Shown here piece by piece: positions 8,875 through 18,590 of a stretch of 64,000 nucleotides of DNA; the first letter of the stretch is position 1, and each line of letters starts with the position of its first letter. This DNA comes from Niveibacterium umoris. Its GTDB lineage: Bacteria; Pseudomonadota; Gammaproteobacteria; Burkholderiales; Rhodocyclaceae. The notes beneath the pieces are model-generated. The model was not told the DNA's origin, made no database searches, and worked only from the letters and a program-made list of their open reading frames with translations. The DNA is taken from positions 2,046,001 to 2,110,000 of the forward strand of contig NZ_JACIET010000001.1 in the NCBI RefSeq assembly GCF_014197015.1, written 5' to 3'. A program made the translations under genes and the position numbers.

Positions 8875-11241
8875 TCAGGCGCCGGAACCTGCCGCCTCGA
8901 CCAGGAAGGGCGTGCGCGCCGCACGCCAGGCAATGAAGTCCTCGACCGCGAGCGGCTTGCTGGCGAAGTAGCCCTGCACATAGTCGCTGCCAAGACGCAC
9001 CAGCGTCTGCCACTCCTCAATCGTCTCGACGCCCTCGGCGACCACGCTGAGCCCGAGGTTGTGGCTCAGTTCGATGGTTGATTTCACGAGGCTCTCGCCA
9101 TCCGCGTCGCGGTGGATCCCCTGCACGAAGGAGCGATCGATCTTCAGTTCCGATACCGGCATCCGGCGTAGATACGCGAGCGAGGAGTAGCCGGTGCCGA
9201 AATCATCGAGCGACAGCGTGAATCCACGTGCGCGCAAAGCGTGCAACACGGTCAGCGCACGGTCGGCGTTTTCCATGACGCCGCTTTCCGTGATTTCGAG
9301 CCGGATCCGCTCCGGCGCCCCGCCTGACTGGGCAAGGAGAGCGTCCAGCACCTCTGGAAAGCCCGCGTCCTGCACATCGCGGGCAGAGACGTTGACCGAC
9401 ACGGTCAGCGGCGTGCCCTTCGCAGCCAGATCGCGTGTGAGTTCCATCGCCCTCAGGAGCATCCAGCGCGTGAGTTGTCCGATGCGGCCGGTCTGCTCGG
9501 CAAACGGGATGAATTCGAAGGGGGGCACGAAACCACGGCGCGGGTGCTGCCAGCGAATCAGTGCCTCGGCGCTGTCCACCCGGCCGGTCTTGAGGCAGAC
9601 CTTGGGCTGCAGGAACATGCGCAACTCGTTCTGTTCGACCGCCTGGCGCAACTCGGACAACAGCGACAAATGCGAGGTGCGGCTCAGGTCCAGTTCCGGC
9701 GTGTAGATCGCGAACCCCGCCTGATGCCGGCGCGCGTCGTTCATCGCGATTTCGGCATTGCGCAGCAGTTGGGACATGGTGCCACCATGCGCCGGGTAGC
9801 TCGCGATACCGGCAGACAAGGCGATGTCGAGCGGTGCGCCGTCAAGCTCGAGGGCGCGCGCAAAGGCAGCTTCGAGCCGCGACCACACCACTTCCGGCGG
9901 CACACACACGTCGGCGCCGAACAGCATCGCGAATTCATCCGCCGCCAGTCGCGCGACCTCGGCGCCGGGAAAGGCGCTGCGCAAGCGCACACCGCATTCG
10001 CGGATCACCACGTCACCGATCACGTCGCCCAATGCGTTGTTGATTGCGCTGAAGCGATCGATGTCGAGCACCACCACCATCGCCAGCGCATCGCGCTTGA
10101 GTACCGCCTCGCCCAGCACGCCAAGTTTGGCCCGGTTATGCAGATCGGTGAGCGGGTCGGAGTACGCGAGCCGGACGATCTCGGCCTCGCGCAGTTCGAC
10201 AGCCCGTGCCATGTCGTTGAACGCGGTCGACAGACGGCCGATCTCGTCGTGGTGCTCGACCGGCAAGGTCAGTGCGTAGTTGCCGGCGCTGATCTCGCCA
10301 GCGGCCGAGGCAAGCCGGCGGATCGGGCGCGATACCGTTCGCGCCAGCGAGCGGGTCGCCGCCACTGCGACGAGGAAGGCGATGCCCAGCAACACCAGCA
10401 TGCCGTTGCGCAGATCGTCGTACGATTCCAGCGCCTCTTTCAGCGAGCGCAAGTCGAGCAACATCGCGTCGCCACCGTCGATGAGCGGCGTGGCGACGTA
10501 CAGGTAGGTTGTATCGGCCAGAGTGATTTGCGTCGCCCCCGGCAGGAGTGGCACCTCGCCGGCCCCGAGCGCGCGAACCAGCGCCGCGCGCGCATCCGGT
10601 GGCAGGTTTGACGCGGTCAGGCTCGGGTGCGCCGGGTCCTTTGCCACCACGGCGACCTGCCCCCGGATCAGTTGCCCCAGTTGCGCCGCATAGCTGTCGT
10701 TGAGATCGAACCCCAGCGCGATCCACCCGATCAGGTTGGGTGCTCGCACCGGAATCACGACGACGACCATCGGCCGTCCGCCAAAGGTGGCGATGCCGTC
10801 GGCGCCATCCTGTGCCTGGGCCGCCTGCATCAGCTTGCCGAGCGCACCGGCGGCGACGGCTTGATTGGCGGGGGTACTGGCTACCAGCTGCCCGTCCGGG
10901 TCGAACAAGAGGGCCGCATTGGCATTGATGCGGCGTGCGTGATTGGCAAGCGCGGACACGATCGTTTCCGCATCGCGCGTCGCGACCGCTTCGCGGAATC
11001 CGAAGTCGGCGGCGAGCACGCGCGCAGCCAGGCGATAGCGCTCGCGATCCTGGGTAATCTTGTCGTGCAGCACGCGGGCACCTGTTTCGACCTCGGCGCG
11101 AACGCGCTTGTCGACGAAGCTGTCGCTCTCGACCCGAATCGCCACAATCGCGGCGACGAAGAAGAGCCCGAGCAGGCCGGCGAGCAGCAGGCCGATGCGC
11201 GTACCAAAGGACCATTCGCGCGCACGCAGCCAGCCGCGCAT
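8875..11241 (-). CDS. Membrane GGDEF/EAL protein, probable c-di-GMP phosphodiesterase
   Basis: A 788-residue inner-membrane sensor. A TM helix (about 12-38) and a second one (about 268-290) enclose a 230-residue periplasmic domain of dCACHE-like size. Then come HAMP (about 290-340), GGDEF (about 365-520) and EAL (about 535-775) domains. The GGDEF signature is degenerate: LAADEFAML in place of RxGGDEF, so cyclase activity is unlikely. The EAL part looks complete: AEALIRWQHP, LEITESGVMEN, LDDFGTGYSSLAYL, KIDRSFV and VAEGVET. The start is taken at 11241, 25 bp after the cupredoxin gene; a longer frame would overlap that gene. It is the last gene of a tHb-cupredoxin-EAL operon. Confidence 0.88.
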   Translation of the reverse strand: MRGWLRAREWSFGTRIGLLLAGLLGLFFVAAIVAIRVESDSFVDKRVRAEVETGARVLHDKITQDRERYRLAARVLAADFGFREAVATRDAETIVSALANHARRINANAALLFDPDGQLVASTPANQAVAAGALGKLMQAAQAQDGADGIATFGGRPMVVVVIPVRAPNLIGWIALGFDLNDSYAAQLGQLIRGQVAVVAKDPAHPSLTASNLPPDARAALVRALGAGEVPLLPGATQITLADTTYLYVATPLIDGGDAMLLDLRSLKEALESYDDLRNGMLVLLGIAFLVAVAATRSLARTVSRPIRRLASAAGEISAGNYALTLPVEHHDEIGRLSTAFNDMARAVELREAEIVRLAYSDPLTDLHNRAKLGVLGEAVLKRDALAMVVVLDIDRFSAINNALGDVIGDVVIRECGVRLRSAFPGAEVARLAADEFAMLFGADVCVPPEVVWSRLEAAFARALELDGAPLDIALSAGIASYPAHGGTMSQLLRNAEIAMNDARRHQAGFAIYTPELDLSRTSHLSLLSELRQAVEQNELRMFLQPKVCLKTGRVDSAEALIRWQHPRRGFVPPFEFIPFAEQTGRIGQLTRWMLLRAMELTRDLAAKGTPLTVSVNVSARDVQDAGFPEVLDALLAQSGGAPERIRLEITESGVMENADRALTVLHALRARGFTLSLDDFGTGYSSLAYLRRMPVSELKIDRSFVQGIHRDADGESLVKSTIELSHNLGLSVVAEGVETIEEWQTLVRLGSDYVQGYFASKPLAVEDFIAWRAARTPFLVEAAGSGA

Positions 11242-11266
11242 GGGCGGCGCCGCTGTGGCCCGGGAA

Positions 11267-11893
11267 TCACTTGGGCGAGTAAGGATGCTGTTCTCCCTTC
11301 GGGCGCTGAGGCTTGAGCGAGATCTGTACCGGCAGCGTCTGCGCCGAACCGTCAATACGTACCTGACGGATCAGTTCGGCGCCGGTGCTGTCGGGATGCC
11401 ACACATGCAATTCATAGTCTCCGGGCGGCACGCCCTTGAGGGCGATCTCGCCTTCGTCCTCCGAGCTGCCGAAGTAAGGCGCCTCGGTCACATAGACATA
11501 CGCAATCATCCAGTCGTGGATGTTGCAACCCAGGACCACCACGCCCGGCTTGTCGAACAGCACCGGGTCGGCCTTGGTACCGGCGTAGAGCTTGAGTTCA
11601 AACTTCTTCGCCGGCGAGAACGAATAGACGCTGTGGCGGATATTGTCCTGATTCGGAAAGGTCGCGAGCGTGCCGGCCGGCACCACCGAGACGTAGGGCA
11701 CGAACTCTTTCTTCACCTGGTCGATGATCGCCTTGCCCGGCTTGGCCTTGAGCTCCTTGCCCAGCGGGGCAAGGGTTGCGACCGCGTACTCGATCGGTGC
11801 GCCGGCCGGTGTCATGACATTCACCTTGACGTCGGTCGCGCCCACCCCGGGCGGCATCACGCACAACAGCAGCCACAAACCAATTCGTCGCAT
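11267..11893 (-). CDS. Periplasmic cupredoxin-like protein (methylamine utilization protein type)
   Basis: A 208-residue exported protein with a clear signal peptide (MRRIGLWLLLCVMPPGVGA). The mature part is a plastocyanin-like barrel. A first His in IRHSVYSFS and the C-terminal ligand loop LGCNIHDWM supply the His, Cys, His and Met expected of a type 1 copper site. The C-terminal half (ALKGVPPGDYELHVWHP) is a carboxypeptidase-regulatory-like beta sandwich. Proteins of this type are often annotated as methylamine utilization proteins, but no methylamine dehydrogenase genes are near. It lies 8 bp after the truncated hemoglobin and 25 bp before the EAL gene, all on one strand, suggesting periplasmic electron transfer or redox sensing. 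Confidence 0.82.
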   Translation of the reverse strand: MRRIGLWLLLCVMPPGVGATDVKVNVMTPAGAPIEYAVATLAPLGKELKAKPGKAIIDQVKKEFVPYVSVVPAGTLATFPNQDNIRHSVYSFSPAKKFELKLYAGTKADPVLFDKPGVVVLGCNIHDWMIAYVYVTEAPYFGSSEDEGEIALKGVPPGDYELHVWHPDSTGAELIRQVRIDGSAQTLPVQISLKPQRPKGEQHPYSPK

Positions 11894-11901
11894 GCGCCCC
11901 C

Positions 11902-12381
11902 CTACTTGCCAACGATGTCGCGCTTCATCGGCGCGAGCTTTGCCAGCAGCGCGTTCTTGGCGGATTGAGGCACTGCGCGGGCATCAAGCACCTCACGCAG
12001 GTGCTCGACCATGCCGTAGAACTCGGCCTCGGTGATCTTCATGCCGCCATGCACCGGTGTCATCGGATCGCCTTCGTAGTGGCATCCCCCGCCGCTCAGC
12101 GCGCAGATCTGTTGCGCCAGCAGTTTCTCCAGTCGTGGGCGATTGATCTTGTCGAAGGTTCGCCGGGTGGCCGGGTCGCTGATGGTGCGATCAAGCAGTT
12201 CATGGACGATGCCCGCCACACCATCTTCGCCGCCCAGCGCTTGGTAATGCGCGGCGTCGGCGACGCTGCCCGCATCGGCCTGTGCCGCGGAAACCGTCAA
12301 GCCTGGCCCCGTAGCTGCCGTTAGCAGCAACACGCCCACGAACCTCCTCTTCCGACGAACGCTGTGTAACCATGCCCACAT
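11902..12381 (-). CDS. Exported group 1 truncated hemoglobin
   Basis: A 159-residue protein whose N-terminus (about 1-36, Arg-rich then VGVLLLTAATGPGLTVSAAQA) looks like a signal peptide. Most truncated hemoglobins are cytosolic. The globin part has HYQALGGEDGVAGIVHELLD, LLAQQICALSGGGCHYEG, and PVHGGMKITEAEFYGMVEHL, where the His is the expected proximal heme ligand. C-terminal LLAKLAPMKRDIVGK is typical of the group. The start is the ATG at 12381, which overlaps the divergent DUF3034 gene by 10 bp, so one of the two starts may be downstream. It heads an operon with the cupredoxin and EAL genes. A role in periplasmic O2 or NO sensing is inference. Confidence 0.85.
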   Translation of the reverse strand: MWAWLHSVRRKRRFVGVLLLTAATGPGLTVSAAQADAGSVADAAHYQALGGEDGVAGIVHELLDRTISDPATRRTFDKINRPRLEKLLAQQICALSGGGCHYEGDPMTPVHGGMKITEAEFYGMVEHLREVLDARAVPQSAKNALLAKLAPMKRDIVGK

Positions 12382-13304
12382 ACCGCCCCCATGCTTCCGC
12401 CGCCGCGCACGGCACACAGAAGCCCGCGCGTGCCGTGCAGCGGTTAACGGCCCTGATTGCGCTGAGCTTGAGCTTCTCTGCCCATGCGGACCTGACGCTC
12501 GGTGCAGCCCCCGGCGCCCGCCTGACGGCTACGGGCGGCGTCAGCCAGATCGAAGGCAGTGGCGGCGGCGGCCTGGTGCCCTGGGCGCTGATCAGCGGGT
12601 ATGCAAGCGCCGACCAGATCGGCGGGAGCGCCTTCGTCACCCGCGTCGACACCGGGGATTTCCGACTCGACAGCGGCGGCGGCGCACTCGGCATCGGCGA
12701 CCGGGTGGAGCTCTCCTACGCTCTGCAGCGCTTTGATCTCGGCACGACGGTACCGGGCGCGTCGATCCGCATGGACATCGTTGGCGCCAAGATCCGCCTT
12801 GCCGGGGATGCGGTGTATGACCAGGACCGGTGGTTGCCGCAACTTGCGCTCGGCGTGCAGTACAAACACAACCGCGACTTCGATTTCGTGCCCAAGGCGC
12901 TTGGCGCAAACCGCGGCGACGACTGGGACGCCTACCTCGCTGCGAGCAAGGTGTGGATCGACGGCCCCTTTGGCCGCAGCCTGCTTGCCAACCTCACGCT
13001 GCGGGCCACCCGCGCCAACCAGCTCGGACTGCTCGGTTTCGGCGGCGACAAATCGGACGCCCATCGCATCGAGCCGGAGGCATCGCTCGGCCTCTTCCTG
13101 CGGGACGATCTGGTGCTGGGGGCCGAATACCGCGCCAAGCCCGACAACCTGTCGGCCTTCCGCGAAGACGCTTTTGCCGATGTCTTCGTGGCGTGGTTTC
13201 CGTCCAAGCGCCTGTCGATCACTGCAGCGTGGACCGACCTTGGCAACATCGCCGACAAGCCACACCAGCAGGGCGCTTACCTGTCGCTGCAGATCGCGCA
13301 CTGA
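12372..13304 (+). CDS. DUF3034 family envelope protein
   Basis: A 310-residue protein with a signal peptide ending SLSFSAHA before mature DLTLGAAPG. The rest alternates short amphipathic beta strands and polar turns, with many Gly and Asp. It matches the DUF3034 family, which resembles small outer-membrane barrels and has no known function. The first ATG at 12372 gives a long N-terminal extension and overlaps the divergent hemoglobin gene; a GTG at 12435 gives a compact signal peptide and may be the real start. Its position divergent to the hemoglobin-cupredoxin-EAL operon suggests a common regulatory region and shared process. Confidence 0.75.
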   Translation: MPTYRPHASAAAHGTQKPARAVQRLTALIALSLSFSAHADLTLGAAPGARLTATGGVSQIEGSGGGGLVPWALISGYASADQIGGSAFVTRVDTGDFRLDSGGGALGIGDRVELSYALQRFDLGTTVPGASIRMDIVGAKIRLAGDAVYDQDRWLPQLALGVQYKHNRDFDFVPKALGANRGDDWDAYLAASKVWIDGPFGRSLLANLTLRATRANQLGLLGFGGDKSDAHRIEPEASLGLFLRDDLVLGAEYRAKPDNLSAFREDAFADVFVAWFPSKRLSITAAWTDLGNIADKPHQQGAYLSLQIAH

Positions 13305-13332
13305 GCAATGCCCGGCCGGAGCGCCGTGCGCT

Positions 13333-13341
13333 TGCTAGAAT
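13333..13341 (+). promoter_or_regulatory. Extended -10 promoter of metG
   Basis: TGCTAGAAT is an extended -10 element (TGn plus TAGAAT) 30 bp before the metG ATG, in the 67-bp gap after the DUF3034 gene. Confidence 0.5.
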
Positions 13342-13371
13342 CAAGGTTTTCCCCGCTGCACCGGAACGCTC

Positions 13372-15462
13372 ATGACCGCGCCACAACGCAAGCTCTTCGT
13401 CACCACCGCCCTGCCCTACGCCAACGCCGCCTTCCATATCGGCCACATCATGGAATACACCCAGGCCGACATCTGGGTGCGGTATCAGCGCATGCGCGGT
13501 CACGAAGTGCACTTCGTCTGCGCGGACGACGCGCATGGCGCGCCGATCATGCTCAAGGCCGAGGCCGAGGGCATCACGCCGCAGGCGCTGGTGGCCGGCA
13601 TCGCTGCCGGGCGGCCGCAGTACCTCAACGGCTTTCATATCGCCTTCGATAACTGGCACTCGACCGATTCACCGGAGAACGTCGAACTCTCGCAGGACAT
13701 CTATGTCCGCCTGCGCGACGCCGGCTTCATCGACCGCAAGGTCATCGAACAGTTCTACGACCCGGTCAAGAACATGTTCCTGCCGGATCGCTACATCAAG
13801 GGCGAGTGCCCGCGCTGCGGCGCCAAGGACCAATACGGCGACAACTGCGAGAGCTGTGGTGCGGTGTACGCACCGACCGAGTTGAAGAACCCGTACTCCG
13901 CGCTCTCCGGCGCGACGCCGGTGATCCGCCAGTCGGAACATTTCTTCTTCCGCCTGTCCGATCCGCGCTGCGTCGAATTCCTGCGCGGCTGGACGCAGGA
14001 CGGCCGGCTGCAGCCGCAGATCGCCAACAAGGCGAAGGAGTGGCTCGAATCCGGCGACGGCCTCGCCGATTGGGACATTTCGCGCGACGAACCGTACTTC
14101 GGCATCCCGATTCCGGACGCGCCGGGCAAGTACTTCTACGTCTGGCTGGATGCGCCGATCGGCTATCTGGCGAGCCTGAAGAACCATTGCAGCAAGAGCG
14201 GCACCGATATGGCGGCCTTGCTCGCCGATCCGCAGACCGAGCAGATCCACTTCATCGGCAAGGACATCGTCTACTTCCACTGCCTGTTCTGGCCCGCGAT
14301 GCTGCATTTTGCCGGCACGCCCTACAAGGTGCCGAACAACGTCTTCGTGCACGGTTTCATGACCGTGTCGGGCGAGAAGATGAGCAAGTCGCGCGGCACC
14401 GGCATCTCGCCGCTGCGCTACCTGGAACTCGGCATGAACGCCGAGTGGATGCGCTACTACATCGCCGCCAAGCTCAACGCCAACGTCGAGGATCTCGACT
14501 TCACCTCCGAGGACTTCCTTGCCCGCGTCAACTCCGACCTCATCGGCAAGTACGTCAACATCGCCAGCCGCTGCGCCGGCTTCGTCACCAAACGCTTTGG
14601 CGGCCAGGTGTCGACCGAGTTCGGCGGTGACGGCGAAGCGCTGCTGGCGTCCATCGCGGCGGCGGCCGGCCCGGTCGGTGATTTCCTCGAAGGGCGCGAG
14701 TATTCCAAGGCGATCCGCGAAATCATGGCGCTGGCCGATCGCACCAACGAGTACGTGAATGCCAACGCGCCGTGGGAACTGGCCAAGAAGGAAGGGCGCG
14801 AGGCCGATCTGCACCGCGTCTGCTCGGTCGCGCTGAACGCCTTTGCGCGCCTGACACGCATGCTCGCGCCGGTGATGCCCGCCGTGGCGGAAAAGGTTGG
14901 TCGTCTGCTCAACTGCAGCTTCGCACGCTGGGATGACGCCAGCCTGCTTGCCACGATCAACCCCTACGAGCACCTGATGACCCGCGTCGATCCGAAGCAA
15001 CTCGAAGCACTGTTCCCGCCGCCGGAGAACATCCCGCCGGCCGCGCCGGAGCAGCCGCAACGCCATAGCCAGCATCAGACGCACGAAGCGGTGGAAGAAG
15101 CGAAGAAGGCCGACGAATTCGAGCCCTTCATCAGCATCGACGACTTCGGCAAGGTGGATCTGCGCATCGCGAAGATCGTCTCGGCCGAGCATGTCGAAGG
15201 CGCTGCCAAGCTGCTGAAGCTGCAGCTCGATATCGGCGAAGAGAAGCCGCGCCAGGTCTTCGCCGGCATCAAGTCGGCCTACGACCCGGCCACGCTGGTC
15301 GGCCGCCTCACGGTGATGGTGGCCAACCTCGCGCCGCGCAAGATGAAGTTCGGCATGAGCGAAGGCATGGTGCTGGCCGCGTCGGACGACACCGGCAACA
15401 CCCCGGGTCTGTTCATCCTGTCGCCGGATTCGGGCGCGATGCCCGGCATGCGGGTCCGCTGA
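13372..15462 (+). CDS. metG: Methionyl-tRNA synthetase
   Basis: A 696-residue class I aminoacyl-tRNA synthetase charging initiator and elongator tRNA-Met. HIGH signature region [16 protein letters not shown] (about 20-35) and KMSKS in [13 protein letters not shown] are intact. The connective-peptide zinc knuckle appears as [18 protein letters not shown]. An anticodon-binding helical domain (about 400-540) is followed by a charged linker. The C-terminal tRNA-binding OB-fold domain begins at [18 protein letters not shown], the dimerising module of long MetG. Length agrees with E. coli MetG (677). A small membrane gene and lrgAB follow within a few bases. Confidence 0.97.
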   Translation: MTAPQRKLFVTTALPYANAAFHIGHIMEYTQADIWVRYQRMRGHEVHFVCADDAHGAPIMLKAEAEGITPQALVAGIAAGRPQYLNGFHIAFDNWHSTDSPENVELSQDIYVRLRDAGFIDRKVIEQFYDPVKNMFLPDRYIKGECPRCGAKDQYGDNCESCGAVYAPTELKNPYSALSGATPVIRQSEHFFFRLSDPRCVEFLRGWTQDGRLQPQIANKAKEWLESGDGLADWDISRDEPYFGIPIPDAPGKYFYVWLDAPIGYLASLKNHCSKSGTDMAALLADPQTEQIHFIGKDIVYFHCLFWPAMLHFAGTPYKVPNNVFVHGFMTVSGEKMSKSRGTGISPLRYLELGMNAEWMRYYIAAKLNANVEDLDFTSEDFLARVNSDLIGKYVNIASRCAGFVTKRFGGQVSTEFGGDGEALLASIAAAAGPVGDFLEGREYSKAIREIMALADRTNEYVNANAPWELAKKEGREADLHRVCSVALNAFARLTRMLAPVMPAVAEKVGRLLNCSFARWDDASLLATINPYEHLMTRVDPKQLEALFPPPENIPPAAPEQPQRHSQHQTHEAVEEAKKADEFEPFISIDDFGKVDLRIAKIVSAEHVEGAAKLLKLQLDIGEEKPRQVFAGIKSAYDPATLVGRLTVMVANLAPRKMKFGMSEGMVLAASDDTGNTPGLFILSPDSGAMPGMRVR

Positions 15463-15476
15463 GCCCGCCCGCACCG

Positions 15477-15740
15477 ATGCTCAGCCGCCCCAAGCGCCGC
15501 GTCCGCCCGACGCCCACCATCATGATGTGGGCGCTGGTGGATGTGGCTGGCGTGCTCGCGCTGGCACTGGGTGCCGGCTATCTGGCGCACGGACGCGGCT
15601 TCTTCTTCGACAGCGTGCCGGCCTCGACGACCGAAGCGCTGTTGCTGACCTTCGGCGGCCTGGCAACGATTGTCGTTGCGGCAATCAAGATGCTCGCCGA
15701 AGTCCTCAAACAGATGCCGCAGGAGCCCCCCGCGGCCTGA
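15477..15740 (+). CDS. Small two-TM hypothetical protein
   Basis: An 87-residue protein beginning with a basic stretch (LSRPKRRVRPTP). Two hydrophobic helices follow (about 17-38 and 50-73), with a short soluble loop between them and a Pro-rich tail. I recognise no family. It starts 14 bp after metG and ends 8 bp before the LrgA gene, so it is part of the same transcription unit. Because it precedes LrgA/LrgB, an accessory role in the same membrane system is possible but unproven. Confidence 0.65.
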   Translation: MLSRPKRRVRPTPTIMMWALVDVAGVLALALGAGYLAHGRGFFFDSVPASTTEALLLTFGGLATIVVAAIKMLAEVLKQMPQEPPAA

Positions 15741-15748
15741 CCGGAACA

Positions 15749-16102
15749 ATGCTCGAAGGCCTGCTCACCCTGCTCGTGTTTCAGTTGATCGGCGAAGTGG
15801 GGGCGCGGCTGCTCAAGCTGCCGGTGCCCGGGCCGGTGATCGGTCTGCTGCTGCTGTTCTGCACCCTGCGTCTGCGACCCGGCCTGATCGAACCGCTGCG
15901 CCCGGTCGCCGAAACCCTGCATCGTCACCTCGCCCTGCTCTTCGTGCCCGCCGGCGTCGGCGTCGTGATGTTCCTGCCGCGCCTTCGCACCGAATGGCTG
16001 CCCATCGTGGTGGCACTGCTCGTCAGCACCGCCGTGGGCCTGGTCGTTACCGCATGGGTTGCGCACCGCATGGCGCCCGAAGACCGGGAGTCGGGCGAAT
16101 GA
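15749..16102 (+). CDS. CidA/LrgA family holin-like protein
   Basis: A 117-residue protein with four predicted membrane helices. It carries the family signature LPVPGPVIGLLLLF (helix 2 entrance) and the PAGVGVV segment of helix 3. CidA/LrgA proteins resemble phage holins and act with LrgB/CidB in murein hydrolase control or metabolite export; the precise role in Gram-negatives is unsettled. Its stop overlaps the LrgB start as ATGA, so the pair is translationally coupled. The start is the ATG at 15749, the first residue of family similarity (MLEGLLTLLVFQLIGE). Confidence 0.9.
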   Translation: MLEGLLTLLVFQLIGEVGARLLKLPVPGPVIGLLLLFCTLRLRPGLIEPLRPVAETLHRHLALLFVPAGVGVVMFLPRLRTEWLPIVVALLVSTAVGLVVTAWVAHRMAPEDRESGE

Positions 16103-16830
16103 TCCGCGACGACATCTTCCGCCTGTGGGTCTATCTCTCGGCGTCACCGCTGTTTGCGCTCAGCGCGACGCTGGCGGCCTATGTGCTGGCACAGCGAATC
16201 GCGGCCCGACTGCGCCACCACCCGCTCGCCAATCCGGTGCTGCTGACGGTGGTGCTGCTGTCGCTCGGCATCCTTGCCGTCGGTGAGGATTACCAGCGCT
16301 ATTTCGAGGGCGCGCAGTTCGTGCACTTCCTCCTCGGCCCGGCCACGGTGGCCTTCGCCATTCCGATGGCAGCCATGTGGTCGCGCATGAAACGCATCCG
16401 GCTGGCGCTCGCGCTGGGCCTGATGGGCGGCGGCGTGGCGGGTGCGCTCAGCGCGGTGCTGACGGCCTGGGCGCTGGGCGCCAGCCACGACACCGTGCTC
16501 GCGCTGATCCCCAAGTCGATCACGACCCCGATCGCGATGGGCATTACCGAGCAGATCGGCGGCTCGCCGTCGCTGACAGCGGTGTTCTGCATCCTCACCG
16601 GCATTATCGGTGCCGCCGCAGGCCCCGCGCTGCTCAGCCGCTTCGGCGTCACCCGGCCCGCCGTGCGCGGCTTCGCGCTCGGCACGGCGGCCCACGGCAT
16701 CGGCACCGCCCGCGCCTTCCAGGAACACCCCGAAGCCGGGGCCTTCGCCGGTCTGGCGCTGGGCATCCATGGCTTCGTTGCAGCCGTTTTCATTCCGGTC
16801 ATCGTGGGGATAGTGCTCAAGTTCGTCTGA
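16099..16830 (+). CDS. lrgB: LrgB/CidB family membrane protein
   Basis: A 243-residue integral membrane protein with about six to seven helices. Diagnostic LrgB segments are NPVLLTVVLLSLGIL, FLLGPATVAFAIP, the long IPKSITTPIAMGITEQIGG and the C-terminal GTAAHGIGTARAFQ. It works with the adjacent LrgA homologue; the family has been linked to control of murein hydrolases and to transport of small carboxylates across the inner membrane. The ATG overlaps the lrgA stop by four bases. Length matches YohK-type proteins (about 230). Confidence 0.92.
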   Translation: MIRDDIFRLWVYLSASPLFALSATLAAYVLAQRIAARLRHHPLANPVLLTVVLLSLGILAVGEDYQRYFEGAQFVHFLLGPATVAFAIPMAAMWSRMKRIRLALALGLMGGGVAGALSAVLTAWALGASHDTVLALIPKSITTPIAMGITEQIGGSPSLTAVFCILTGIIGAAAGPALLSRFGVTRPAVRGFALGTAAHGIGTARAFQEHPEAGAFAGLALGIHGFVAAVFIPVIVGIVLKFV

Positions 16831-16940
16831 CACGATGCCGCTGACACGTACAAAACGCTGGATCACGCAACACCGGGTCGGGCCCGGCCACCGTGACATG
16901 CATGAGCCCGCCACCCCTCATTGCATCGGAGCGTTTCACC

Positions 16941-18590
16941 GTGATCAGTTTCAAACCCAAGCTTCTCGACACCCTGCCCGGCTATAACCGGGAACAGTTA
17001 TCGCGCGACATCTCGTCCGGCCTCACCGTCGGCGTGCTGGCGCTGCCCTTGGCGATGGCCTTCGCAATCGCGAGCGGCATGTCGCCCACGGCCGGCATCT
17101 GGACCGCCATCGTCGCCGGCCTGCTGATCGCCGCCCTCGGCGGCTCGCGGGTACAGATCGGCGGTCCGACCGGCGCCTTCATTCCGATCATCTATGGCAT
17201 CGTCGCCCACTACGGCGTGCAGAATCTTCTGATCGCCACCATGCTCGCCGGCATGATGCTGGTCGGGCTTGCGGTGGCGCGCCTCGGCAGCCTGATCCGC
17301 TTCATCCCGCGCACGGTGGTGATCGGCTTCACCAACGGTATCGCTGTGGTGATCTTTCTCGCCCAGATCAAGGACTTTCTGGGCCTGCCGATCGACAAGC
17401 TGCCGGCGGAGTTCTTCGCAAAAGTCCGCGCACTCGCCGAGGCAATCCCGCATGCCGACCTGCCGACCGTCGGGCTTGCCTTCGCCTCGCTCGCAGTGCT
17501 GCTGGGCTGGAACACGCTGGCGAAGCGGGTACGGTGGATGGCCCGCATTCCCGGCCCGCTCGGTGTGCTGGTCATCGCCACCGCCGCCAATGCGCTGCTG
17601 CACTTGCCGGTGGAAACCATCGGCAGCCGCTTTGGCGGCATCCCGCGCAGCATCCCGCCCTTGTCGCTGCCTGACCTGACCCTGTCCGACCTCGGCAAGC
17701 TGATCTCGCCGGCGATCACGATTGCGCTGCTGGGGGCGATCGAGTCGCTGCTCTCGGCCCGCGTCGCCGACGCGCAGATCGAAGATCGTCACGATCCCAA
17801 CCAGGAGCTCTTCGCGCAGGGCATCGCCAACATCATCGCGCCGATCTTCGGCGGATTTGCCGCCACCGGCGCGATCGCGCGTACCGCCACCAACATCCGC
17901 AGCGGCGGGCGCACACCGGTGGCCGGCATCGCCCATGCCTTCACCTTGTTCCTGGTGGTCGTGATCGCCGCCCCGCTCGCCGCACACGTACCGTTGGCGA
18001 CACTGTCGGCGATTGTCGTGCTGGTCGCGGTGAACATGGGCGAGTGGCATGAATTCCGCGAGTTGCGGCGCTATTCGATGAACTACAGCGCGGTGCTGGT
18101 CTCGACCTTCCTGATCACCGTCATCTTCGATCTGACCCTGGCCGTTGAGATCGGCATGGTGCTGGCGAGCCTGTTCTTCATCTATCGGGTGCAGACGCTC
18201 AGCGGCGTGGAGCGCCTGACCTTGCCACCACGGTCGGCCGACGGCATCAGCAACACGGGGATCATTGCATTCCAGGTGTTCGGGTCGATGTTCTTCGGCT
18301 CGGTCGGCAAGATCGAGGATGAGCTCGACCCCGAACGTCTGGATGTAACGATTCTGGTGCTCGACATGCACAAGGTCATCAACCTCGACACCACCGCGCT
18401 GGAGATGCTGGACAATCTGCTGCGAGACCTGCGCAAACGCGATGCCGACCTGGTGCTGTGTGGCCTGAACAAGCAGCCCGATTCGATCATCCGTCGCTCG
18501 GGTTTCGCAGATCGACTGGGCGCCAACCACTTCTGCAACACGCTGCAGGAGGGCGTGGAAGAGGCGCGACTGCTGAGGAAGCTTGCATGA
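16941..18590 (+). CDS. SulP family anion transporter with STAS domain
   Basis: A 549-residue inner-membrane transporter. It starts with [20 protein letters not shown], followed by the SulP core: [20 protein letters not shown], the [17 protein letters not shown] signature, and [18 protein letters not shown]. About 12 membrane segments end near residue 420, and a cytoplasmic STAS domain (about 435-549) follows with [18 protein letters not shown]. Substrate (sulfate, bicarbonate or dicarboxylate) cannot be read from sequence. I use the GTG at 16941 because GGAG lies nine bases upstream and similarity begins there; ATG codons at 16893 and 16902 lack a ribosome site. Its stop overlaps the acylphosphatase start. 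Confidence 0.92.
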   Translation: MISFKPKLLDTLPGYNREQLSRDISSGLTVGVLALPLAMAFAIASGMSPTAGIWTAIVAGLLIAALGGSRVQIGGPTGAFIPIIYGIVAHYGVQNLLIATMLAGMMLVGLAVARLGSLIRFIPRTVVIGFTNGIAVVIFLAQIKDFLGLPIDKLPAEFFAKVRALAEAIPHADLPTVGLAFASLAVLLGWNTLAKRVRWMARIPGPLGVLVIATAANALLHLPVETIGSRFGGIPRSIPPLSLPDLTLSDLGKLISPAITIALLGAIESLLSARVADAQIEDRHDPNQELFAQGIANIIAPIFGGFAATGAIARTATNIRSGGRTPVAGIAHAFTLFLVVVIAAPLAAHVPLATLSAIVVLVAVNMGEWHEFRELRRYSMNYSAVLVSTFLITVIFDLTLAVEIGMVLASLFFIYRVQTLSGVERLTLPPRSADGISNTGIIAFQVFGSMFFGSVGKIEDELDPERLDVTILVLDMHKVINLDTTALEMLDNLLRDLRKRDADLVLCGLNKQPDSIIRRSGFADRLGANHFCNTLQEGVEEARLLRKLA

